A stretch of 64,000 bases of DNA from Negativicoccus succinicivorans (lineage in GTDB: Bacteria > Bacillota > Negativicutes > Veillonellales > Negativicoccaceae): positions 1-64,000 of the forward strand of contig NZ_JAHAJN010000001.1 in assembly GCF_018372215.1 (NCBI RefSeq), written 5' to 3'. Position numbers and translations under genes: made by a program. The notes beneath the pieces are model-generated. The model was given only the letters and a program-made list of their open reading frames with translations. It had not been told where the DNA came from and made no database searches. Shown here piece after piece: positions 45,489 to 54,400 of the stretch (positions within the stretch are counted from its first letter, which is position 1; every line of letters begins with the position of its first letter).

Positions 45489-46493
45489 ATGGGTGACTTG
45501 GCGAATATTAAAGTGATCGGTGTAGGCGGCGCTGGTAACAACGCAGTAAATCGAATGATCGAGGCCAATGTGCAAGGTGTTGATTTTCTTGCGGCCAACA
45601 CTGAAGTCCAAATTTTGGATACGTCAAAAGCAGAAAAGAAATTACAATTAGGCGAGAAGCTGACCAAAGGTCTTGGCGCCGGCGCGAAACCTGAAATCGG
45701 CGAAGCGGCGGCGGAAGAAAGCAAAGAAGAAATCATGAAAGCGCTGCAAGGTGCCGACATGGTTTTCGTAACGGCCGGTATGGGCGGCGGTACGGGCACA
45801 GGCGGTGCACCGATCGTAGCAGAATGCGCGAAAGAAATGGGAGCATTAACCGTTGCCGTAGTTACTAAACCGTTTATATTTGAAGGTACCGTACGTATGC
45901 GCAATGCCAATTCCGGTATTGAATATTTGAAAGAAAAAGTAGATACCATCATCATTGTGCCGAATGAACGTCTGTTGCAAGCCGTAGATAAAAAAGTCAG
46001 CATCCAGGATGCATTCCGTATGGCGGACGATGTGTTGCGCCAAGGCGTACAAGGGATCTCCGACCTGATCACTGTACCGGGCGTTATTAATCTTGACTTT
46101 GCCGATGTTAAAACGATTATGACCGATCAAGGCGAAGCCTTAATGGGCATCGGCACTGCCAGTGGTGAAAACCGTGCGGTAGATGCGGCAAAAGCGGCCA
46201 TTTCGAGCCCGCTTTTGGAACGCACTATTGATGGTGCCAAAGGTATTATTATCAGTGTTACGGGCAGCGATGATTTGGGTTTGCTCGAAATCAACGAAGC
46301 GGCACAAATCATTTCGGACGCGGCCGACCCGGATGCGAATATTATTTGGGGTACGTCCATTAATTCGGAGATGGGTGACGAAGTACGGATTACCGTCATT
46401 GCAACCGGCTTTGAAGATGTAAAGAAAAAACAGGATTACGCAGCGAATGCGCGCGGCGGTATTGCCGTTCCGGACTTCTTACAAAAACATTAA
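45489..46493 (+). CDS. ftsZ: Cell division GTPase FtsZ (short C-terminal tail)
   Basis: A 334-residue tubulin homologue forming the Z-ring. GTP site: [38 protein letters not shown]7 loop: [14 protein letters not shown]. The globular core ends near residue 312; only about 15 residues separate it from the terminal [10 protein letters not shown], which resembles the conserved C-terminal peptide. The disordered linker is therefore almost absent, against 30 or more residues in most FtsZ. AAGGAGG precedes the start; a terminator follows. No ftsA is in the cluster. Confidence 0.97.
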   Translation: MGDLANIKVIGVGGAGNNAVNRMIEANVQGVDFLAANTEVQILDTSKAEKKLQLGEKLTKGLGAGAKPEIGEAAAEESKEEIMKALQGADMVFVTAGMGGGTGTGGAPIVAECAKEMGALTVAVVTKPFIFEGTVRMRNANSGIEYLKEKVDTIIIVPNERLLQAVDKKVSIQDAFRMADDVLRQGVQGISDLITVPGVINLDFADVKTIMTDQGEALMGIGTASGENRAVDAAKAAISSPLLERTIDGAKGIIISVTGSDDLGLLEINEAAQIISDAADPDANIIWGTSINSEMGDEVRITVIATGFEDVKKKQDYAANARGGIAVPDFLQKH

Positions 46494-46500
46494 TCACTTA

Positions 46501-46531
46501 AAAAGACCTCACATTTGTGAGGCCTTTTTTT
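46501..46531 (+). terminator. Terminator after ftsZ, end of the dcw cluster
   Basis: AGACCTCAC / GTGAGGCCT stem (one mismatch) with seven T residues. Confidence 0.8.
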
Positions 46532-46566
46532 ATGCATTTACTCCCAGCGGAAAAGCCTTTCGTATA

Positions 46567-46575
46567 TGCTACAAT
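46567..46575 (+). promoter_or_regulatory. Extended -10 promoter before yajQ (and perhaps the cbi operon)
   Basis: TGCTACAAT, 31 bases before the yajQ start. Confidence 0.55.
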
Positions 46576-46606
46576 AAATGTATCTATGGTCTGAAGGAGG
46601 AACGAA

Positions 46607-47098
46607 ATGGCAAAAGAATATTCGTTTGATGTTGTCTCAACCGTTGATTTGCAAGAAGTGACAAATGCAGTGCAACAAGCACGCAAAGAAATTACCACGC
46701 GTTACGATTTTCGTAACAGTAAAAGCGAACTTACATTTGCCGATGACACCATTACTTTGGTAAGTGATGATGAGTATAAATTGGGCGCTGTACAGGAGGT
46801 GTTACGCGGTAAGCTTGTGAAGCGTGGCGTAAGTATGAAAAATCTTGATGAAGGGAAAATTGTTCCGGCATCAGGTGGCACAGTTCGTCAGGAGTGGAAA
46901 TTAAAACAAGGACTGGATCAAGATAACGCGAAGAAAGTTACCAAGCTGATCAAGGATAGGAAGCTTAAAGTGAATACTCAAATTATGGCGGATCAGGTTC
47001 GCGTTACGGGAAAAGATAAGGACGCTTTACAAGAGGCAATTGCCGCATTGAAGACAACAGATTTTCCTGTCGACTTACAGTTTGTCAATTATCGTTGA
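46607..47098 (+). CDS. YajQ family nucleotide-binding protein
   Basis: A 163-residue protein of the YajQ/DUF520 family, two RRM-like folds. It begins EYSFDVVSTVDLQEVTNAV and has TRYDFRNSKSELTF and DLQFVNYR at the end. Family members bind nucleotides, including cyclic di-GMP in Xanthomonas; the role here is unknown. AAGGAGGAA precedes the start. It is followed with no gap by cbiD. Confidence 0.95.
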   Translation: MAKEYSFDVVSTVDLQEVTNAVQQARKEITTRYDFRNSKSELTFADDTITLVSDDEYKLGAVQEVLRGKLVKRGVSMKNLDEGKIVPASGGTVRQEWKLKQGLDQDNAKKVTKLIKDRKLKVNTQIMADQVRVTGKDKDALQEAIAALKTTDFPVDLQFVNYR

Positions 47099-47100
47099 GC

Positions 47101-48210
47101 ATGATGGCAAAAAAAGAATTGCGGGAAGGATTCACTACCGGCACCAGTGCCACGGCTGCTTTAAAAGCGGCGGCATTGGCACTGCGTGGGGAATTTCCGA
47201 AGTTTGTTACAGTGGAGTCGCCCCAGCATCGAGCGTTGACGTTGCCGATTGAGAAAAGTGAAGTGAATGAGGGGATCGGTTCGGCAACCGTCATCAAAGA
47301 TGCGGGTGACGACATGGATGTCACGCACGGCACACCGATTGTCGTTTCCCTTGAAGTAACACCCACACCCGGGATTGTTTTTATCGCGGGTGTGGGTGTA
47401 GGGACGGTGACACGACCGGGGTTGCAAATAAAAGTGGGAGATGCCGCGATAAATCCGGGACCGCGCTGGATGATGAAACGGGTTTATGAAGAGTTGGCGG
47501 ATGAAGGTACCGGCTGGAAAGTGACTGTTTCCGTACCTGCCGGTGAAGCGTTGGCAAAGAAAACGTTGAATCCTGTTTTAGGAGTCATGGGCGGCATTTC
47601 TATTATTGGCACGTCTGGGATCGTTAAGCCGATGAGTGAAGAAGCCTATAAAAAGTCATTGATTCCTCAATTTGCCGTTTTGCGTGCCGCACATCAGCAT
47701 TGGTGCGTAATGACGCCCGGCCGGATTGGCCATGATGCCGCTCGTAAAATTTATGATTTACCGGTTACCGACCTCGTTGAAACCAGCAACTTTATCGGCT
47801 TTATGCTGGAAGAAGCCGTGGATAGAGATATTCGAGAGATTATTTTGATCGGTCATTTGGGAAAATTGATCAAAGTTGCGTCAGGAAGTTTTCATACGCA
47901 TAACCGTATGAGTGACGGACGCATGGAAACACTTGCAGCGTATGCCGCTTTGAATGGTGCGGATGCAGCAACGGTAAAAGAAATTCTTGCCTGCTCGACG
48001 ACTGACGGAGCGGCAGAAATTATTCAGGCTAACGATCTCGAGGTCATTTATCCTCAACTTGCTGAACGTGCGCAGGTGCGAGCCCAACGTTTTGTGCATG
48101 AAGAAGCCAAAGTAGGCGTGATATTTGTGACAATGCAGGGTGAAATTTTGGCGCAAAGCAGTTTCGCCAAGGAATTTATGGAGGCTCAACCGTGGTTACG
48201 AAACTCGTAG
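47101..48210 (+). CDS. cbiD: Cobalt-precorrin-5B C1-methyltransferase
   Basis: A 369-residue enzyme that methylates C1 of the corrin ring in the anaerobic cobalamin route. It opens ELREGFTTGTSATAALKAAALAL, with ITRPGL-like VGTVTRPGLQIKVGDAAINPGPR and GTSGIVKPMSEEAYK, typical of CbiD. No clear ribosome site; ATG 47101 or 47104 or a TTG at 47095 could be used, probably with coupling to yajQ. First of eight overlapping cbi genes. Confidence 0.95.
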   Translation: MMAKKELREGFTTGTSATAALKAAALALRGEFPKFVTVESPQHRALTLPIEKSEVNEGIGSATVIKDAGDDMDVTHGTPIVVSLEVTPTPGIVFIAGVGVGTVTRPGLQIKVGDAAINPGPRWMMKRVYEELADEGTGWKVTVSVPAGEALAKKTLNPVLGVMGGISIIGTSGIVKPMSEEAYKKSLIPQFAVLRAAHQHWCVMTPGRIGHDAARKIYDLPVTDLVETSNFIGFMLEEAVDRDIREIILIGHLGKLIKVASGSFHTHNRMSDGRMETLAAYAALNGADAATVKEILACSTTDGAAEIIQANDLEVIYPQLAERAQVRAQRFVHEEAKVGVIFVTMQGEILAQSSFAKEFMEAQPWLRNS

Positions 48211-48818
48211 TGGTCGGCATCGGTCCGGGATCTCCGGAGTATATGATTCCGGCTGCACAAAAAGAGATCGCTACTGCCGATGTCGTAGTGGGCGGTCGCC
48301 GAGCATTGGACACCCTGGCCTCAGAATGGCAACAGAAAATTCCCATTACGGGAAAACTTGGCGATTTGCAAGCCGAATTGGAACGACTTTCAGAACATCT
48401 TCACGTCGCAGTTTTAGTCAGTGGCGATCCCGGCTACTACAGCCTTTTAGGCTGGCTGAAGCGAACGTTTCCGGACGTTGCGATTGAGGTTATACCGGGT
48501 CTTTCCAGTGTGCAGGTCGCATTTGCACGCTTGGCGGAAACGTGGCAGGATGCCGATTGGTTGAGTTTTCACGGTCGCACACCGAGTGATGCTGAATTGG
48601 TGTATGAACCGGGACGAAAAGTGGCGTTTTTAACAGATCGGAAGCAATCCGGTGCTTTTATTTGCCGAGTGTTGATGTCTGCCGGCTGGCCTAAGGAAGC
48701 GCATGTGGCGATGCTGGAGCGGATCAGCTATGAAGACGAACGAAAACAGGAAGGAACGCTTGAAGAAGGGGCGGAATGGCCTGATTTTACGGAAGCGGTG
48801 GTGGTGGTACAAGGATGA
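48192..48818 (+). CDS. cbiE: Cobalt-precorrin-7 C5-methyltransferase
   Basis: A 208-residue tetrapyrrole methylase: VVVGIGPGSPEYMIPAA at the N-terminus, VLVSGDPGYYSLLGWL and VIPGLSSVQVAFARL. CbiE and CbiT together do the methylations at C5 and C15 with decarboxylation; they are separate genes here rather than the fused CobL. GTG start with TGGAGG upstream; overlaps cbiD by 19 bases. Confidence 0.93.
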   Translation: MVTKLVVVGIGPGSPEYMIPAAQKEIATADVVVGGRRALDTLASEWQQKIPITGKLGDLQAELERLSEHLHVAVLVSGDPGYYSLLGWLKRTFPDVAIEVIPGLSSVQVAFARLAETWQDADWLSFHGRTPSDAELVYEPGRKVAFLTDRKQSGAFICRVLMSAGWPKEAHVAMLERISYEDERKQEGTLEEGAEWPDFTEAVVVVQG

Positions 48819-49402
48819 GTTCAGTATTTGGTCTTGCGGATGAGAAATTTATTCGCGGTGATGTACCGATGACGAAAGCGGAGATTCGCGCGTTGGTTAT
48901 GGTCAAGGCGGGGATTCAGCCGGAAGATACTGTCGTCGATATCGGTGCGGGAACGGGTTCGATCAGCATAGAGGCGGCGCTTGCTGCAACAAGGGGGAAA
49001 GTTTATGCGATTGAACGAAATCCCGAGGGTATCGAACTGATTCGCCGTAATGCGGAACAGTTTGGTTGCACGAACCTCGAAGTGATTCACGGGAAAGCGC
49101 CGGATGCTTTGCGTGATCTTCCGCCGATTGATGTCGCTATTATTGGAGGCTCGGGCGGACAATTGTCAGCCATTTTTTCCCGGTTGGAGGAGCTACTGAT
49201 TGCGGGGGGGAGAGTTGTGGCCACGGCGGTGACCGCAGAAACGACAGCGCAGTTGCTTGCCATTTGCAAAGAAAAAAAGTGGCAATACAATGCCATACAA
49301 GTACAGATTAATCGGTTGCGTAAGGCGGGGCCGTACCATCTTTACCAACCGCTCAGCCCAATTTTAATTGTGCAGGCGCAACTGACGAAGGAGGAAGTAT
49401 GA
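48815..49402 (+). CDS. cbiT: Cobalt-precorrin-6B C15-methyltransferase (decarboxylating)
   Basis: A 195-residue class I SAM methyltransferase: RGDVPMTKAEIRALVM, the SAM loop VVDIGAGTGSISIEAALA, VYAIERNPEGIELI and AIIGGSGGQL. Overlaps cbiE in ATGA; works with CbiE. Confidence 0.94.
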   Translation: MSSVFGLADEKFIRGDVPMTKAEIRALVMVKAGIQPEDTVVDIGAGTGSISIEAALAATRGKVYAIERNPEGIELIRRNAEQFGCTNLEVIHGKAPDALRDLPPIDVAIIGGSGGQLSAIFSRLEELLIAGGRVVATAVTAETTAQLLAICKEKKWQYNAIQVQINRLRKAGPYHLYQPLSPILIVQAQLTKEEV

Positions 49403-50175
49403 CGCAAGTTTATTTTATTGGGGCAGGCCCCGGTGATCCGGAACTGATTACCATGAAAGGTCAGCGGCTTATCAGCGTGGCGGATGTTGTTATCTATGCA
49501 GGCTCGTTGGTGAATCCTGAAATTCTTACCTACTGTAAAGAAGACGCAACGATTTATAACAGCGCGCAGATGAACTTGGACGAAGTTCTTGATGTCACAA
49601 AAAAAGCTTGCGCGGAGGGTAAAATTGTGGCGCGCGTGCATACAGGAGATCCTGCCATTTACGGTGCGGTTCAAGAGCAAATGGATGCATTGAAACCGCT
49701 GGGAATTGAATACGAAGTGATTCCCGGCGTAAGTTCTTTTTTGGCCAGCGCGGCGGCGTTAAAGCAGGAGTATACGTTGCCGAATGTGTCGCAAACAGTG
49801 ATCATCACTCGTCTGGAAGGACGTACGCCGATGCCGGAGAAGGAGCGCCTTTCGTACTTGGCGCAGCATCAGGCAACGATGTGCATTTTCCTTTCCGTAC
49901 AAATGATGGATAACGTTGTCGAGCATCTTATCGAAGGCGGGTACAGCGAAGATACACCGGTGGCGATAGTGATTCGAGCCTCCTGGCCGGATCAAAAGAT
50001 TTTGCGTGGGACCCTAGCAACGATCGCCGATCAGGTCCGCAAGGCCGGCGTTATCCGCCAGGCGATGATTATTGTCGGGCGAGTGCTGCAAAGTGACTAC
50101 CATTTATCAAAACTTTATGACAGATCGTTCAGTCATATGTTCCGTGACGCGAAAGAGGACGTGCCGAAGTCATGA
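49399..50175 (+). CDS. cbiF: Cobalt-precorrin-4 C11-methyltransferase
   Basis: A 258-residue tetrapyrrole methylase. Diagnostic: VYFIGAGPGDPELITMKGQRLI, VVIYAGSLVNPEIL, VARVHTGDPAIYGAVQEQMDAL and EYTLPNVSQTVIITRLEGRTPMP. AAGGAGGAAG precedes the ATG; overlaps cbiT by four bases. Confidence 0.96.
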   Translation: MTQVYFIGAGPGDPELITMKGQRLISVADVVIYAGSLVNPEILTYCKEDATIYNSAQMNLDEVLDVTKKACAEGKIVARVHTGDPAIYGAVQEQMDALKPLGIEYEVIPGVSSFLASAAALKQEYTLPNVSQTVIITRLEGRTPMPEKERLSYLAQHQATMCIFLSVQMMDNVVEHLIEGGYSEDTPVAIVIRASWPDQKILRGTLATIADQVRKAGVIRQAMIIVGRVLQSDYHLSKLYDRSFSHMFRDAKEDVPKS

Positions 50176-51269
50176 AGTGTGCGATCATATCCGTTTCTCA
50201 AGTCGGTGCCGACCTTGCAAGAATGATAGGCGCATCGTTGCAGGCAGATGTCGATCTCTATGAAAAAAAAGAGTACGCAAGCGGTGCCGAGGCGAAATAC
50301 TTTACTCGCGTTATGGCGCTCACAACGGATATTTTTACGCGTTATGACTTAATTATCTACATCATGGCATTAGGGATCACGGTCCGCGCGATTGCGCCGC
50401 ACGTGCAGCACAAAACCGTAGATCCTGCGATTCTTGGTGTGGATGAATTGGGAACATTTGTTATTTCGGTTCTTTCCGGACATTTGGGCGGCGCCAATGA
50501 CTATGCGCGCGAAGTGGCAGAAATAATAGGCGCTACACCGGTGATTACCACAGCTACCGATGTGCACGGAAAAGTTGCGCCGGATGCGATAGCTCGTCAT
50601 TTACAAGCCCGTGTGGAGCCGATTTCCGCCTTGAAAACGATCAATGGAGCGATTGCTCGCGGGGAAACGGTAGACTACTTCGTCGATGAGAGAATGCCGC
50701 TGGTAGCAGAGATAAAAAATATTCTGACGTCATTTGGCGTTGCGGCAAAACCGCTGGCAGAGCTTGCACAAACTGCGGCAGTAGGAGCTGTCGTCATTAC
50801 CGATCGGACCGATGTAAGGCCCGCGTTGTCGCATCTGTATTTGCGACCGCCGACGTTGGTGGTCGGTATGGGGTGCCGAAAAGATACTCCGCAAGAGATA
50901 CTTGCCGACGCACTATGCCAAGCGTGCGCGCAAATTGGACGCAGTCCGTTAGCGCTTGCAGGGATTGTTTCGACAACCGTGAAAGAACATGAAGCCGGTT
51001 TGCTTGTATTGGCGGAACAGTATCGGCGGCCGATTGCATTTTATCCGCCGGAAGCACTACTCAAAGTGGCGGAACAATATCATTTAGAGGAATCTTCCTT
51101 TGTAAAGAATACGATTGGAGTGGGAAATGTATGCGAAACAGCAGCCATTCTGAAGACCAAAAGGTCACAGCTGCTTTTACCGAAAACAAAATTTCAACGA
51201 ACGACGGTGGCAATTGCCGAGGCTACATCGCTGTCGTGGGAATCGGGCCGGGACACGCCGCAGAATTGA
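50172..51269 (+). CDS. cbiG: Cobalt-precorrin-5A hydrolase
   Basis: A 365-residue protein that opens the lactone ring and releases the C20-derived two-carbon unit. Visible: FTRYDLIIYIMALGITVRAIAPHVQHKTVDPAILGVDELGTFVI split here at LGVDE, SVLSGHLGGANDYA, the middle domain, and the C-terminal CbiG_C domain VVGMGCRKDTPQEIL, STTVKEHEAGLL. The last 139 bases overlap cbiH in another frame. Confidence 0.94.
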   Translation: MKCAIISVSQVGADLARMIGASLQADVDLYEKKEYASGAEAKYFTRVMALTTDIFTRYDLIIYIMALGITVRAIAPHVQHKTVDPAILGVDELGTFVISVLSGHLGGANDYAREVAEIIGATPVITTATDVHGKVAPDAIARHLQARVEPISALKTINGAIARGETVDYFVDERMPLVAEIKNILTSFGVAAKPLAELAQTAAVGAVVITDRTDVRPALSHLYLRPPTLVVGMGCRKDTPQEILADALCQACAQIGRSPLALAGIVSTTVKEHEAGLLVLAEQYRRPIAFYPPEALLKVAEQYHLEESSFVKNTIGVGNVCETAAILKTKRSQLLLPKTKFQRTTVAIAEATSLSWESGRDTPQN

Positions 51270-51955
51270 CGCCGCGCGCCCATGATGCGATTCGCGATGC
51301 GGAAATCGTTGTTGGATACCATACGTATATGAAGCTGATTGACGATCTGATTTCGGATAAAGAACAAGTCGGCACCGGCATGAAGCAAGAAGTTGATCGT
51401 TGCCAACGCGCGGTCGAACTTGCCAGTCAGGGAAAGCGTGTTGTTGTCGTTTCTTCCGGAGATCCCGGCGTATACGGTATGGCAGGACTTGTTTTGGAAT
51501 TAATAGACAAACTCCCCGCACAAGCACATCCGGATTGTGAAATTATTCCGGGACTCACCGCCGGTAATACGGCAGGTGCGATTTTAGGGGCACCGCTAAT
51601 GCACGACTATGCGGTGATCAGTTTGAGTGATCTTTTGACACCGTGGGATTTAATCAAAAAACGTGCACGTTTAGCGGGCGAAGGGGATTTTGTGATTGTC
51701 TTGTACAATCCTCGCAGTCGTGGCCGTGCGAAGCATTTAGATGAAATTTGTGATATTTTATTGAATATTAAAGATCCGCAAACGCCGGCCGGTATCGTTC
51801 GCAAAGCGGGACGAGCAGGGATGTCATATACGATTACAACATTAGCTGAATTGGCCGCGCAAGATGTGGATATGCAGTCGACAGTTATCATCGGTAATAG
51901 CCGTACATGTGTTAAAAACGGTCGAATGATTACGCCGCGCGGCTACGAATTATGA
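51131..51955 (+). CDS. cbiH: Cobalt-precorrin-3B C17-methyltransferase
   Basis: A 274-residue tetrapyrrole methylase: IAVVGIGPGHAAELTPRAHDAI, VVGYHTYMKLI, VVVSSGDPGVYGMAGLVLEL, IPGLTAGNTAGAILGAPLMHDYAVISLSDLL split as GAPLMHDYAVISL, and VLYNPRSRGR. The only usable in-frame start before the fold is ATG 51131 (GGAGTGGGA upstream), which gives a 33-residue N-terminal extension and a 139-base overlap with cbiG. CbiH normally starts directly at the VGIGPG strand. Confidence 0.93.
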   Translation: MRNSSHSEDQKVTAAFTENKISTNDGGNCRGYIAVVGIGPGHAAELTPRAHDAIRDAEIVVGYHTYMKLIDDLISDKEQVGTGMKQEVDRCQRAVELASQGKRVVVVSSGDPGVYGMAGLVLELIDKLPAQAHPDCEIIPGLTAGNTAGAILGAPLMHDYAVISLSDLLTPWDLIKKRARLAGEGDFVIVLYNPRSRGRAKHLDEICDILLNIKDPQTPAGIVRKAGRAGMSYTITTLAELAAQDVDMQSTVIIGNSRTCVKNGRMITPRGYEL

Positions 51956-52716
51956 TTTGGGTTATTGCCGGTACGCAAGACGGACGTGAATTGGCGGCAG
52001 AATTAAAACGCTACAGCGGTGAAAAGGTCATTGCAACGGTGATCAGTCAATATGGGAAATTGCTCGCTGCGCCGGGAGTTGATCAGGTGTTGGTAGGGCG
52101 ACTCACCCAAAGCCAAATGGAAGAGTTGGTAGGTACATATCAAATTGACTGCATAGTAGATGCCAGTCATCCGTATGCGGCGATTGTTTCGCAAATGGCG
52201 CAGGCAGCAGCCAAAGCTACAAACATTCGGTATTTGCGATATGAGCGCCCTGAAGTACCGCTCCCTGATTACGCTCGTTTGTATCATGCGAAAGATGAAT
52301 ATGAAGCGGCTGAGCTTGCTGCATCGCTTGGAAAACGCATTTATCTGACGACCGGTTCTAAAACATTGCCTGTTTTTATGCAGTCAAAAGCACTTTCCGG
52401 CAAAGAAATATGGGTTCGTGTTTTGCCTACGCCGGAAGTTGTTGCACAATGTAAAGACCTGGGCTTAACGCCCAAGTATATCGTGGCGATACAAGGGCCG
52501 TTTTCATTGGCCATGAATCGAGCGATGTTTACTGATACGCAAGCAGATGTCATTGTAATGAAAAATAGTGGGCTCGTTGGCGGTACCGATACCAAACTCA
52601 CGGCTGCGATGGAGACAGGAGCGGCCATTGTGGTCATCGATCGGCCGATCAACCGGTCTGAATATCCTGTTTTGACATCGGTTAAAGACGTTATTAAGGC
52701 ATGGGAGGAATTATGA
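51952..52716 (+). CDS. cbiJ: Cobalt-precorrin-6A reductase
   Basis: A 254-residue reductase: MIWVIAGTQDGRELAAELK, VDASHPYAAIVSQMAQAAAK, YLRYERPEVPLP, YLTTGSKTLPVF and the terminal MKNSGLVGGTDTKLTAAMETGAAIVVI split at GGTDTKL. Overlaps cbiH in ATGA and cbiC in ATGA. Confidence 0.93.
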   Translation: MIWVIAGTQDGRELAAELKRYSGEKVIATVISQYGKLLAAPGVDQVLVGRLTQSQMEELVGTYQIDCIVDASHPYAAIVSQMAQAAAKATNIRYLRYERPEVPLPDYARLYHAKDEYEAAELAASLGKRIYLTTGSKTLPVFMQSKALSGKEIWVRVLPTPEVVAQCKDLGLTPKYIVAIQGPFSLAMNRAMFTDTQADVIVMKNSGLVGGTDTKLTAAMETGAAIVVIDRPINRSEYPVLTSVKDVIKAWEEL

Positions 52717-53375
52717 TGGAGTACGTAAAACAGCCGAAGGAAATTGAAGATAAAAGCATGAAAATTATTCGTCCCTATTTAGAAGGTATGGATTTGAGTG
52801 AAGAGGAGATTGCGGTCTACTCACGAACCATTCATGCTTCGGGGGATGTGGAATATTCCAAACTGGTCACTACGAGTCAGGATGCCGTTGCCGCAGGTCT
52901 CAACGCTTTGAAAAATGGTGCGGATATTTACTGTGATGTTGAAATGGTCCGCACAGGTATAAATAAAAAAGCACTTGCGCAGCTGGGGGGCGAAGTGTTT
53001 TGCCAGGTTTCCGCACCGGAGATCGCTGAAGCGGCTAAAGCGGAAGGGATTACTCGTTCGATTGCAGCAATGCGCGCGTACGGAAAGCGATTGGATGGAA
53101 ATATTGTCGCGATCGGCAATGCGCCGACTGCATTGTATGAAGTATTGCGTTTATGCTCGGAAGAAAATATTCGTCCGGCACTGATCGTCGGTATTCCGGT
53201 GGGTTTTGTCGGCGCCGCGGAGTCGAAAGAAGCTTTGGTGGAGCAGGCGCCGGTTCCTTTTGTGACCGTTCGCGGGAATAAAGGTGGAAGCCCGATTGCT
53301 GCCTCCGTGATTAATGCGTTATTGTATTTATTGGTACAGCGCACGCAAATGCTGTACATTGAACCGAATAAATAA
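52713..53375 (+). CDS. cbiC: Cobalt-precorrin-8 methylmutase
   Basis: A 220-residue enzyme that moves the C11 methyl to C12, giving cobyrinate. Visible: IEDKSMKIIRPYLEGMDL, TIHASGDVEYSKLV (with the catalytic His), DVEMVRTGI, AIGNAPTALYEVLRL and IVGIPVGFVGAAESKEAL. GGGAGGAA lies upstream of ATG 52713. Last of the ring genes. Confidence 0.95.
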   Translation: MMEYVKQPKEIEDKSMKIIRPYLEGMDLSEEEIAVYSRTIHASGDVEYSKLVTTSQDAVAAGLNALKNGADIYCDVEMVRTGINKKALAQLGGEVFCQVSAPEIAEAAKAEGITRSIAAMRAYGKRLDGNIVAIGNAPTALYEVLRLCSEENIRPALIVGIPVGFVGAAESKEALVEQAPVPFVTVRGNKGGSPIAASVINALLYLLVQRTQMLYIEPNK

Positions 53376-53431
53376 TTCTTATGATGAATGTAAAAGCTGC
53401 AGACGCTACCGATAAACGTGGAGAACGTTTC

Positions 53432-54400
53432 ATGTGGCGATGGATTGTGCTGATAACATTGGCTGTGATCTTGGTAGCGGCGCTGATCGGAAGCCTTGCT
53501 TTTGGCGCAACGCCGATTGATCTTTCCCGCATTTTGGAAATCTTGGGAGGAGATCGCAGCGGCACATCGGGACCCATTATTTGGAATATCCGTTTTCCGC
53601 GGAATTTGGTTGGGGCATTAGTCGGAGCCAATTTGGCAGTAGCCGGCGCTATTTTGCAAGCCGTTATGAAAAATCCGCTTGCCGATCCGGGTATTGTCGG
53701 GGTGTCGAGCGGTGCAGGTTTGGCCGGTGTCGTTATGCTGGTGTTGTTTCCGCATCTTACATATCTTGTCACGCCCATTGCCTTTTTTGGCGCTATGGGA
53801 TCGGCTTTGTTTGTTTATGCGTTAGCCTGGAAAAACGGGATTCGTCCGTTGCGGATTATTTTAGCCGGTGTTGCCGTCAATGCTTTTTTGGGCAGCGGTA
53901 TTTCAGCATTGCTGATTTTTTACGGTGACCGAGTCCAAGGCGCGTTGTTGTGGATGGTCGGCGGTTTATCCGCTCGCAGCTGGCCGCAAGTGGAACTACT
54001 TGTACCGTATACGATCCTCGGTATTCTCATTGCACTTGCGGGTGCAAAACAGCTGAATATTTTAAGTTTGGGTGATGAAACCGCGCGTTCACTTGGTATG
54101 CGCGTCGAACGCGTACGCTTTTTTATGACAGGTGTAGCCGCTTTGCTTGCCGCTGCCGCTGTCAGTATCTCCGGATTGATCGGTTTTGTCGGCTTGGTAG
54201 TACCACATATGGTACGCCTTTTAATCGGCAGCGATCATCGTTTTCTATTGCCGGGATCGGTACTCGGCGGTGCTGCTGTGATGGTACTTTCTGATACGTT
54301 GGGGCGTGTCGCCTTTGCACCGATTGAAGTACCGGTAGGAATTATTATGGCATTTCTCGGAGCGCCTTTCTTTTTATACTTGCTGAGGAGGGGCGAATGA
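53432..54400 (+). CDS. btuC: FecCD/BtuC-type ABC transporter permease
   Basis: A 322-residue permease with about ten membrane segments: GATPIDLSRILEIL, WNIRFPRNLVGALVGANLAVAGAILQAV split at RFPRNLVG, NPLADPGIVGVSSGAGLAG, LSLGDETARSLGM and GLIGFVGLVVPHMVRLL. ATG 53432 has GGAGA seven bases upstream; an in-frame ATG at 53381 without a ribosome site would add 17 residues. The corrinoid assignment comes from its place after cbiC and next to btuF-like and cbiK genes; a siderophore or haem substrate is possible. Confidence 0.88.
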   Translation: MWRWIVLITLAVILVAALIGSLAFGATPIDLSRILEILGGDRSGTSGPIIWNIRFPRNLVGALVGANLAVAGAILQAVMKNPLADPGIVGVSSGAGLAGVVMLVLFPHLTYLVTPIAFFGAMGSALFVYALAWKNGIRPLRIILAGVAVNAFLGSGISALLIFYGDRVQGALLWMVGGLSARSWPQVELLVPYTILGILIALAGAKQLNILSLGDETARSLGMRVERVRFFMTGVAALLAAAAVSISGLIGFVGLVVPHMVRLLIGSDHRFLLPGSVLGGAAVMVLSDTLGRVAFAPIEVPVGIIMAFLGAPFFLYLLRRGE

